Shown piece after piece: positions 1 through 5,421 of a stretch of DNA of 5,421 bases. Where the stretch lies: positions 1 through 5,421 of the forward strand of contig JABFVJ010000007.1 of assembly GCA_013362835.1 (NCBI GenBank), in the 5' to 3' direction. The notes under the pieces are model-generated. The model made no database searches. It had not been told where the DNA came from and saw only the letters and a list, made by a program, of their open reading frames with translations. Source of the stretch: Nonomuraea sp. Lineage in GTDB: Bacteria > Actinomycetota > Actinomycetes > Streptosporangiales > Streptosporangiaceae. The first letter of the stretch is position 1; each line of letters opens with the position of its first letter. A program made the translations under genes and the position numbers.

Positions 1-62
1 CGCAGGAGCACGTCTCGGCATCGGTTTCGGGCGGCCGGGACCTGCCGGTGGCAAAACGCCCG

Positions 63-68
63 TAAACT
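63..68 (+). promoter_or_regulatory. Candidate -10 element (TAAACT) for the PASTA kinase gene
   Basis: TAAACT fits the actinobacterial -10 pattern TANNNT. It ends 7 bases before the GTG start at 76, so transcription would be expected to begin at or next to the first base of the start codon, giving a leaderless mRNA. No good TTGACA-like -35 is seen at 16-18 base spacing. A GGGACC at 37-42 lies 18 bases before CGTAAA at 61-66, which loosely resembles an ECF-sigma promoter (GGAAC...GTT). Both readings are inferences from short motifs. Confidence 0.4.
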
Positions 69-75
69 CAGGGGG

Positions 76-1983
76 GTGGATAAGACGACTGCGGACCCCC
101 TGGTCGGGCGGCTCCTCGATGGGCGCTACCGCATCGAGAGCCGGATCGCCCGGGGCGGTATGGCGACCGTCTACCTGGCGCTCGACGTCCGGCTTGACCG
201 CACGGTGGCGCTCAAGGTCATGCACCGGTCGCTGGCCGAGGACCCGGCGTTCGTGCGCAGGTTCATCGGCGAGGCCAAGTCGGTCGCCAGCCTGTCCCAC
301 CCCAACGTGGTGCACGTCTTCGACCAGGGCACGGACACCGACGTCGTCTATCTGTCGATGGAATACGTGCCGGGCAAGACGCTCCGCGACATCCTGCGCG
401 AGCGCGGCCGGCTGCCCGCCCGCGAGGCGCTGGAGATCATGATCCCGGTGCTCGCCGCCCTGGGCGCGGCCCACCAGGCCGGGATGGTCCACCGCGACGT
501 GAAGCCGGAAAACGTGCTGATGACCGACGACGGCCGGGTCAAGGTCGTCGACTTCGGGCTGGCCAGGGCCATCGAGGCGACCAACCAGACCCGCACTGGC
601 GTGATGATCGGCACGATCGGCTACATGTCGCCCGAGCAGGTCACCACCGGCGGCGCCGACGTGCGCAGCGACGTCTACGCCGCGGGCATCATGCTGTTCG
701 AGCTGGTGACGGGCCAGCAGCCCTACGACGGCGAGACGCCGATGTCGGTGGCCTACCGCCACGTGCACGACACGGTGCCGCCGCCGTCGTCGCTGGCGCC
801 CGAGGTGCCGCCGCTGATCGACACGCTGGTCGCGCACGCCACGGCCCGCGAGCCGCACGACCGTCCCGCCGACGCGACGGCGATGCTCGTGGAGGCGGTC
901 GACGCCCACCGGATGTCGCCGCGGCTGACCAATCCGCCGATGGCGACGTCCGTCCACCACTCCCTGCCGCGTCAGAGCGGCGCGAGCGCGGCGTCGGTGC
1001 CGCTGGCCGCGCCCATGCACACGCTGATCCAGCCGCGGGCCGAGGTGCCGCCGCCTCCGGTCAAGCGCCCGTTCCGGCCCAACTGGTTCCTGGTCGCGCT
1101 GGCCGTCGTGATGGTGGTCGCGGTCGGGGTGACCGGCTGGTTCTTCTCGCAGACCACCTACATCCAGGTGCCCAACCTGGTCGGCCAGGACATGCTGGTC
1201 GCCGAGCGGAGCGCCACCGGCAAGGGCTTCAAGATCAACAAGGCCCCCGGCGAGCACGACGAGAAGACCGCCGAGGGCCTGGTGCTGCGTACCGACCCGG
1301 TGGCCGGGGGCGAGCTGGAGAGCGGCGGCACGATCACGCTGGTGCCCTCGCTCGGCCCCAAGCGGGTGATCGTGCCCAGCGTGAAGGGCCTGACCAGCGA
1401 CGAGGCCCGGGTCAAGATCGCCGAGGCCGGCCTCACGGTGGGCAGCGTCAAGCGCCTCGCCAACCAGGAGGTCGAGCGCAACCGGGTGATCCGCTCCTCC
1501 CCCGAGGCGGGCGAGAAGGTCAAGGAAGGCGCGAAGATCGGCATCTTCGTCAGCGCCGGCCTGGTGATGCCCGACGTCAACGGCATGCCGAAGGACGAGG
1601 CGGCCGGCTACCTGGGGGGCCAGGGCTTCCAGGTGCAGGTCAACGAGGTCGACGACGACGCCGAGCCCTGCACGGTCATCGCCCAGACCCCGAAGGCCAA
1701 GTCCGAGGTCGACAAGGGCACCCCGGCCACGATCACGGTGTCCCGCTGCCAGACCGACTTCTGGGAGTGGTTCAACGGCGACAACGAGGCCCGCGACGAC
1801 CAGGAGTTCCGCCTGGTGCCCGCGGTCATCGGCAAGAACGTCAACGACGCCAAGGCCGAGCTGGAGTCGATGGGCTTCAAGGTCCGGGCCAACCGGCTAC
1901 GCAACGGCGGCGTGGTGCTGTACCAGCGGCCGCTGCCCAACAGCGAGCGGCCGCCGGGCGCCACGGTCTACCTCTGGCAGTAG
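76..1983 (+). CDS. PASTA-domain transmembrane Ser/Thr protein kinase (PknB/Stk1 type, PknL-like kinase domain)
   Basis: This is a 635-residue eukaryotic-type Ser/Thr kinase that spans the membrane once. The cytoplasmic kinase domain (about 16-277) has a Gly-rich loop (ARGGMATVY, 25-33), the ATP-binding Lys47, Glu66 of helix C, the catalytic loop HRDVKPEN (139-146, base Asp141), DFG (159-161) and SPE (185-187, in place of APE). Thr172 and Thr174 in the activation loop are the likely autophosphorylation sites. A Pro/Ala-rich linker (about 278-335) leads to one membrane helix (about 337-357). Outside lie four PASTA units (about 361-426, 430-495, 496-557 and 578-635), a fold known to sense muropeptides or other cell-wall material. 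The GTG start gives MDKTTADPLVGRLLDGRY, as expected for the family. The usual role is control of growth, division or cell-wall synthesis by phosphorylation; the substrates here are unknown. The frame stays open to the window edge, but no start codon lies upstream within it. Confidence 0.95.
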   Translation: MDKTTADPLVGRLLDGRYRIESRIARGGMATVYLALDVRLDRTVALKVMHRSLAEDPAFVRRFIGEAKSVASLSHPNVVHVFDQGTDTDVVYLSMEYVPGKTLRDILRERGRLPAREALEIMIPVLAALGAAHQAGMVHRDVKPENVLMTDDGRVKVVDFGLARAIEATNQTRTGVMIGTIGYMSPEQVTTGGADVRSDVYAAGIMLFELVTGQQPYDGETPMSVAYRHVHDTVPPPSSLAPEVPPLIDTLVAHATAREPHDRPADATAMLVEAVDAHRMSPRLTNPPMATSVHHSLPRQSGASAASVPLAAPMHTLIQPRAEVPPPPVKRPFRPNWFLVALAVVMVVAVGVTGWFFSQTTYIQVPNLVGQDMLVAERSATGKGFKINKAPGEHDEKTAEGLVLRTDPVAGGELESGGTITLVPSLGPKRVIVPSVKGLTSDEARVKIAEAGLTVGSVKRLANQEVERNRVIRSSPEAGEKVKEGAKIGIFVSAGLVMPDVNGMPKDEAAGYLGGQGFQVQVNEVDDDAEPCTVIAQTPKAKSEVDKGTPATITVSRCQTDFWEWFNGDNEARDDQEFRLVPAVIGKNVNDAKAELESMGFKVRANRLRNGGVVLYQRPLPNSERPPGATVYLWQ

Positions 1984-1984
1984 A

Positions 1985-2932
1985 TCAGGCCAGGTGTCCG
2001 TGCAGGCGGACCCTGGCCAGGCCGCCGTCGGGGTGGATGTCGACCCGTACGTGGGTGACCGGCCCGGCGTGGTCGAGCCGGAAGCGGTGGGGCGTGTCCG
2101 GCTGCAGCCGGGTCTTCGGCAGCAGCTCGGTCTCGCGGTCCCCGTCGAGGCCGGTGAGCGCGACGTGGCCGGGGGCGTTGAAGATCAGGTTCGTGGTGTC
2201 GATCTCGGCGAGGCGGATCAGGCCGCGGCCCGCCAGGCGGATGAGCAGCCAGTCGTTGCCCGGCCCCCGGCGGCGCGCGGTCTCCCAGCCTTCTGCCTGG
2301 TGGCGGGCCAGGCCGGGGGCGATGACGTTGTTGGGCGCGGAGTAGAACTCGTCGGAGCAGGCGGTGACCAGGCCGCCGTTCTGGAGCGCGGCCAGGTCGA
2401 GGCTCAGGCCGTCGTAGGCGGACAGGTCGGGGCGTACCTCGCCGTGGACGCGGAGGCGGGCGATGCCGCCGTCGGGGTACATGTTCAGCCGTACGTGGGT
2501 GTAGCGGGTGTCGTCGCCGGTGACCTCGGCCAGGTGTTCGGCGTCGCCCTTGAGCGCGGTCCTCGGGACGATCTCCGTCCACGCGGCGGCGGCCAGCTCG
2601 GCCGGTGAGGGGTGGCCGGGCACGGAGGCGGCCTCGACCGACGCGTACGGCGGGTAGTTGCCCTTGAACCAGGCCGTGTCGATGACGACGCCGCGGATCG
2701 CCCCCGGCAGGCCGAGCCGTACGAGGGCCCAGTCGTGGCCGGGTTCGCGGCGGCGGCGGGTCTCCCAGCCGTCGTACACCTGGCCCTTGTTCCCGAACGT
2801 CTCGGCCTGGAACGCGGGACGGCCCGGCCTGATCAGGCTCTCCTTCTCGGCGAACGACTCGTCGCTGGCCGCCACGACCGAGCCGCCGAAGGTCCGCAGG
2901 GCGAGGTCGGGCAGGGTGATGAAGCCGGGCAT
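1985..2932 (-). CDS. alc: Allantoicase (allantoate amidinohydrolase, EC 3.5.3.4)
   Basis: Allantoicase splits allantoate into ureidoglycolate and urea in the cytoplasm, the step after allantoinase in purine breakdown. The 315-residue length is normal for a bacterial member. The protein shows the family's two-fold internal repeat (about residues 16-164 and 186-312). Each half has a GG...SDE start, a (D/E)GWET..RR..PG.DW core (DGWETRRRREPGHDW at 54-68; EGWETARRRGPGNDW at 214-228), an IDT strand and a closing THVR....PDGG.AR.R.HG. The halves differ after IDT: AWFKGN in the first, TNLIFN in the second. ATG 2932 directly follows the allB stop TAG (2935-2933), with AGGAG at 2945-2941, so translation is probably coupled to allB. 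It is the last gene of the visible unit, and its 3' end carries a hairpin. Confidence 0.95.
   Translation of the reverse strand: MPGFITLPDLALRTFGGSVVAASDESFAEKESLIRPGRPAFQAETFGNKGQVYDGWETRRRREPGHDWALVRLGLPGAIRGVVIDTAWFKGNYPPYASVEAASVPGHPSPAELAAAAWTEIVPRTALKGDAEHLAEVTGDDTRYTHVRLNMYPDGGIARLRVHGEVRPDLSAYDGLSLDLAALQNGGLVTACSDEFYSAPNNVIAPGLARHQAEGWETARRRGPGNDWLLIRLAGRGLIRLAEIDTTNLIFNAPGHVALTGLDGDRETELLPKTRLQPDTPHRFRLDHAGPVTHVRVDIHPDGGLARVRLHGHLA
1988..2018. terminator. Hairpin shared by two convergent genes, candidate bidirectional terminator
   Basis: GGCCAGG (1988-1994) pairs with CCTGGCC (2012-2018), and GTCCG (1996-2000) pairs with CGGAC (2007-2011). This gives a 12-pair GC-rich stem with one bulged T (1995) and a 6-base loop. 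It begins 4 bases after the kinase stop and lies inside the last codons of alc. Neither strand has a T-run after it, so it is not a classical intrinsic terminator, but U-less hairpins of this kind are often proposed as terminators in GC-rich actinobacteria. There is only one base between the two stop codons, so any terminator has to overlap coding sequence. Confidence 0.6.
1997..2377 (-). repeat. Second allantoicase repeat (coding)
   Basis: This segment encodes alc residues about 186-312, the second half. It matches the first at GGLVTACSDEFY, EGWETARRR, IDTTNLIFN and IHPDGGLARVRLHG. It is shorter than the first half, mostly through loss of the loop between the IDT strand and the final THVR strand. 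Confidence 0.8.
2441..2887 (-). repeat. First allantoicase repeat (coding)
   Basis: This segment encodes alc residues about 16-164, the first of two homologous jelly-roll-type halves. Landmarks are GGSVVAASDESF, DGWETRRRR, IDTAWFKGN and MYPDGGIARLRVHG. Traces of the duplication remain in the DNA: the WET core keeps a near-identical GTCTCCCAGCC stretch (on the + strand) in both halves. Confidence 0.8.
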
Positions 2933-4243
2933 CTACTGCTCTCCTGACATGAGTCGTCCGTGGGGCTCGCCGTCCACCGGGCGGCCGCGCAGCCAGGTCG
3001 TCAGGACCGCGCCCTTGAGCACGAGTCCGTCATAGGGGGTGACCGGGTTCCTGTGGTGCAGGCGGGCGGCGTCGACGGGGTTGTCGGCGGCGGGGTCGAA
3101 GGCGACCAGGTCGGCGTCGTTCCCCACCCGGATCGCCCCCTTGCCCGGGATGCGGGCGATCTCGGCGGGGCCGGCCGCCATCCAGCGGACCACGTCGGCG
3201 AGGCCGTGCCCGCGCCGCGCGGCCTCGGTCCAGACGGCGGACAGGCCGAGCTGGAGCGAGGCGATGCCGCCCCAGGCGGCGGCGAAGTCGGGCACCTTCA
3301 GGTCGGCGGGCGAGGGCGAGTGGTCGGACACGACGCAGCTCAGCACGCCTCTGGCCAGCCCGTCCCACAGCAGCTCGCGGTTGGACTCCGAGCGGATCGG
3401 CGGGCAGCACTTGTAGGCCGTGCGCCCGTCGGGCACCCGCTCGGCCGCGAGCGTCAGGTAGTGGGGGCAGGTCTCCGCCGTGACCGCCACCCCTCCGGCC
3501 CGTGCCTCCTCCAGCACGTCGAGGCATTCGGCGCTGGAGACGTGCAGGATGTGCACGCGCGCGCCGGTCTCGGCGGCGAGGGCGACGACCCGCGCGACGG
3601 CGCTGCGCTCGGCGGCCCCCGGCCGCGACTCCAGGAACTCCCGGTACGTCGGCCCGCCCGGCTCGCCCAGCAGCGCCGGGTCCTCGGCGTGCACCACCAT
3701 GAGCCCGCCGAACCCGGCGACCTCCGCCAGCGCCTCCCGCAGCTCCGCCTCGCCGAGCGGCGGGAACTCCTCGACGCCGGACGGCGACAGGAAGCACTTG
3801 AAGCCGTGGACGCCGCGTTCGCGCAGCGGCCGCAGGTCCTTGACGTTGCCGGGGATCGCGCCGCCCCAGAAGCCGACGTCCACGTGGCACTGGCCGCGCG
3901 CCGCCCGCAGCTTGGTCTCCAGCGCCGCCACGGAGACCGTGGGGGGAAGGGAGTTGAGCGGCATGTCGAGGATCGTGGTGACGCCTCCGGCCGCGGCCGC
4001 CCTGGTCGCCGACGCGAACCCCTCCCAGTGCGTACGCCCCGGCTCGTTGACGTGGACGTGCGTGTCGACCAGGCCCGGGAGCAGGGCGAGGTCGCGCAGG
4101 TCGATGTCCTCGACGGCGTCGAGCGGTTCGGCGTAGCCGTGCAGCGCCTCGATCCGCTCCCCCCGCACGGCCACGGCGACGGCCCGTTCCCCGTCGGGCG
4201 TGACGGCCCGGCGGGAGCGGACGACGAGGTCGTAGGCGGTCAT
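2933..4243 (-). CDS. allB: Allantoinase (EC 3.5.2.5), cyclic amidohydrolase family
   Basis: Allantoinase hydrolyses the ring of allantoin to give allantoate, the first step of allantoin use. The 436 residues fit the dihydroorotase/hydantoinase-like amidohydrolase fold, with a binuclear metal site in a TIM barrel. Visible metal-site residues are DTHVH (60-64, His62 and His64), Lys149 in GFKCF (the lysine carboxylated in this family), His185 in VVHAED, His234 in HILHVSSAE and Asp307 in VVSDHSPS. The spacing closely follows E. coli AllB as I recall it. Allantoinase is favoured over dihydropyrimidinase or hydantoinase by the DMPLNS.PPT segment (93-102), CPHYL (259-263), KC.PPIR (278-284) and the allantoicase gene that follows. 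ATG 4243 has GGAGGG at 4252-4247 and overlaps the glxK stop by 4 bases (ATGA). No damage is seen. Confidence 0.95.
   Translation of the reverse strand: MTAYDLVVRSRRAVTPDGERAVAVAVRGERIEALHGYAEPLDAVEDIDLRDLALLPGLVDTHVHVNEPGRTHWEGFASATRAAAAGGVTTILDMPLNSLPPTVSVAALETKLRAARGQCHVDVGFWGGAIPGNVKDLRPLRERGVHGFKCFLSPSGVEEFPPLGEAELREALAEVAGFGGLMVVHAEDPALLGEPGGPTYREFLESRPGAAERSAVARVVALAAETGARVHILHVSSAECLDVLEEARAGGVAVTAETCPHYLTLAAERVPDGRTAYKCCPPIRSESNRELLWDGLARGVLSCVVSDHSPSPADLKVPDFAAAWGGIASLQLGLSAVWTEAARRGHGLADVVRWMAAGPAEIARIPGKGAIRVGNDADLVAFDPAADNPVDAARLHHRNPVTPYDGLVLKGAVLTTWLRGRPVDGEPHGRLMSGEQ
2941..2945 (-). promoter_or_regulatory. Ribosome binding site of alc (AGGAG)
   Basis: AGGAG lies 8 bases before the alc ATG, within the last codons of allB. 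Because the allB stop codon touches the alc start codon, ribosomes ending on allB would sit on this site, which suggests coupled translation. Confidence 0.75.
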
Positions 4244-5400
4244 CGTCCCTCCAGGTGTTCGGCGGCCACGCGGGCGGCCAGGCGTTCGAGGAGCGGCCCG
4301 GCCTCGGCCATGCAGCGGGCCGGGTCGGGCTCCAGGTCGGTCAGGGCGTAGGCGGCCTCGATGCCGGCGTCCTTGAGCTCGGCGTCGGTGAGCGTACGCC
4401 GGCCGCAGACCGCGACCACGGGCACGCCCGCCCTGGCCGCCGCCTGGGCGACGCCGATCGGCGCCTTGCCGCGCAGGGACTGCTCGTCGAGCGAGCCCTC
4501 ACCGGTGATCACCAGCCGCGCGTCCTCGACGAGCGCGCCGAAGCCGAGCAGGCCGAGCAGGTAGTCGATGCCGGGCCGCAGGTCGGCGTGGAGGAACGCG
4601 AGCGCCGCGAACCCGACCCCGCCCGCCGCACCCGCGCCCGGCGCGCCGGCCACGCCCATGGCACGCGGGGCGCTGTCGTGCTCGACGGCTCCCGCCAGGC
4701 CGTGCGTCTGGGTCGCGACGGCGGCGAGGCGGGACAGGGCGGCCTCCAGCGTCCTGACGTCCTCGGGGGTCGCGCCCTTCTGCGGGCCGTAGACGGCGGC
4801 GGCGCCGTGCGGCCCGAGCAGCGGGTTGTCCACGTCGCTCGCCACCACGAACTCCACCCCGGAGACGTCCGTGAACCCCGACAGGTCGATCCGGTCGAGG
4901 CCCCGCAGCGCCGCGCCCCCGTACGGCAGCTCGCCCCCCTCGGCGTCCAGCAGCCGCGCGCCGAGAGCCTGGACCATCCCCGCTCCCCCGTCGGTGCAGG
5001 CGCTGCCGCCGAGCCCCAGCACCACCCTGCCGGCGCCCCTGCGCACGGCGTCGGCGACCAGCTCACCGGTGCCGTAGCTGGTGGCCGTCAACGGTTCGAG
5101 GCCGCCGGGCAGCCGCCGCAGCCCGGACGCCTCGGCCAGCTCCACCACCGCCGTCGGCACCCCTCCGGCGGCCTTCCAGGCGTAGGATGCGGGCACGCGC
5201 TCGCCCGTGGGCCCGGTCACCTCCACGGTGATCCGGTCGAACCCGCTGGCCACGGCCGCGTCGACGGTCCCGTCGCCGCCGTCGGCGACCGGCAGCTCGA
5301 CGGCCGGCACCCCGAGCCCCGCCGCCACCCGCGCGGCCACCTCGGCCGCCGTGAGCGACCCCTTGAACTTGTCGGGCGCGACCAGAACCTGCTTAACCAC
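4240..5400 (-). CDS. glxK: Glycerate kinase (GlxK/GarK family)
   Basis: Glycerate kinase uses ATP to phosphorylate D-glycerate; the GlxK/GarK type generally makes 2-phosphoglycerate. This brings carbon from glyoxylate into glycolysis. From the GTG at 5400 the protein has 386 residues, a normal length. Family motifs are KQVLVAPDKFKGSLTA (3-18), VADGGDGT (38-45), GLGGSACTDGG (129-139), SDVDNPLLGPHGA (188-200), YGPQKGA (204-210) and ITGEGSLDEQSLRGKAP (298-314). GTG 5400 is chosen because GGGAG (5411-5407) sits 6 bases upstream and the product starts MVKQVLVAPDKFKGSL, as relatives do. A TTG at 5415 would add 5 residues and place this ribosome site inside the gene. It is the first visible gene of glxK-allB-alc; its promoter must lie at or beyond the right edge. 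Glycerate kinase next to allantoin genes fits use of the glyoxylate formed from ureidoglycolate. Confidence 0.93.
   Translation of the reverse strand: MVKQVLVAPDKFKGSLTAAEVAARVAAGLGVPAVELPVADGGDGTVDAAVASGFDRITVEVTGPTGERVPASYAWKAAGGVPTAVVELAEASGLRRLPGGLEPLTATSYGTGELVADAVRRGAGRVVLGLGGSACTDGGAGMVQALGARLLDAEGGELPYGGAALRGLDRIDLSGFTDVSGVEFVVASDVDNPLLGPHGAAAVYGPQKGATPEDVRTLEAALSRLAAVATQTHGLAGAVEHDSAPRAMGVAGAPGAGAAGGVGFAALAFLHADLRPGIDYLLGLLGFGALVEDARLVITGEGSLDEQSLRGKAPIGVAQAAARAGVPVVAVCGRRTLTDAELKDAGIEAAYALTDLEPDPARCMAEAGPLLERLAARVAAEHLEGR
4247..4252 (-). promoter_or_regulatory. Ribosome binding site of allB (GGAGGG)
   Basis: GGAGGG lies 3 bases before the allB ATG and inside the last codons of glxK. 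Together with the ATGA stop/start overlap, it supports the ATG at 4243 as the start and suggests coupled translation with glxK. Confidence 0.75.
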
Positions 5401-5406
5401 TACGAA

Positions 5407-5411
5407 CTCCC
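5407..5411 (-). promoter_or_regulatory. Ribosome binding site of glxK (GGGAG), decides the start
   Basis: GGGAG lies 6 bases before GTG 5400 and would be codons 2-3 if the upstream TTG (5415) were used. The spacing favours the GTG. Only ten bases remain beyond it in the window, so no promoter or operator can be judged. Confidence 0.7.
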
Positions 5412-5421
5412 ACAAGATGCT

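Noticed and set aside
1..20. ATG on the minus strand at 20-18 as the start of a divergent gene (for example an Rv2175c-like regulator)
   Set aside because: Only six or seven codons are in view (MPRRAPA), with no ribosome site ahead of it. That is not enough to call a gene.
1..75. Kinase frame open upstream to the window edge, suggesting a longer N-terminus
   Set aside because: There is no ATG, GTG or TTG in that frame within 1-75. The encoded residues are Arg-rich and unlike the family, which normally starts close to the DPLVGRLLDGRY segment.
76..1983. Functional link between the PASTA kinase and allantoin use
   Set aside because: The genes are convergent with separate transcription. Adjacency alone gives no support, and PASTA kinases are known for cell-wall and growth control.
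1767..2345. A + strand open frame crossing from the kinase 3' end into alc, as a possible frameshift product
   Set aside because: The kinase ends naturally after a complete fourth PASTA unit, and the shifted frame gives low-complexity Arg/Pro/Gly sequence, typical of a shadow frame.
2933..4243. Dihydropyrimidinase or dihydroorotase instead of allantoinase
   Set aside because: The closely coupled allantoicase gene and the allantoinase-style DMPLNS.PPT and KC.PPIR segments fit AllB better.
2960..4351. A 463-codon open frame on the + strand opposite allB, and similar long frames opposite alc and glxK
   Set aside because: High GC content removes stop codons from antisense frames. The translations are Gly/Arg/Ala/Val-rich with no recognisable domain, while the minus-strand genes have clear motifs and ribosome sites.

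Overview
The window is a fully coding, very GC-rich stretch with codon third positions almost always G or C, and it reads as a chromosomal piece from an actinobacterium. The kinase and the purine-degradation proteins look most like those of the Streptomyces/Streptosporangiales groups (Nonomuraea-like), but that placement is inference from remembered sequence style, not from a search. No mobile element, CRISPR array, tRNA or rRNA is visible. No gene-free stretch exceeds 75 bases.

Layout. Positions 1-75 are a short upstream region ending in a promoter-like TAAACT hexamer. Positions 76-1983 (+) encode a membrane-anchored PASTA-domain Ser/Thr protein kinase. The other strand carries a tight three-gene unit read from right to left: glycerate kinase (glxK, 5400-4240), allantoinase (allB, 4243-2933) and allantoicase (alc, 2932-1985). 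The glxK and allB genes overlap by 4 bases (ATGA). The allB stop TAG directly abuts the alc ATG. The kinase and alc converge with one base between their stop codons, and a strong GC-rich hairpin (1988-2018) sits at this junction, inside the last codons of alc and just past the kinase stop.

How the genes work together. AllB opens allantoin to allantoate. Alc splits allantoate into urea and ureidoglycolate. A ureidoglycolate lyase, not in the window, would release glyoxylate and more urea. Glycerate kinase fits the far end of the same route: two glyoxylates can be joined and reduced to glycerate by glyoxylate carboligase and tartronate semialdehyde reductase (neither is in the window), and glycerate kinase phosphorylates the glycerate into glycolysis. 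The unit therefore recovers nitrogen as urea and carbon as phosphoglycerate from purines. The promoter of this unit, and any regulator, lies beyond the right edge.

The kinase is probably a separate transcription unit with a signalling role, and nothing here ties it to allantoin use. I do not see a previously undescribed system. The points most worth checking are the shared hairpin at the convergent ends, a likely leaderless start for the kinase, the pairing of a PknL-like kinase domain with PASTA repeats, a lone cysteine pair in the third PASTA unit, and the corrected start of glxK.
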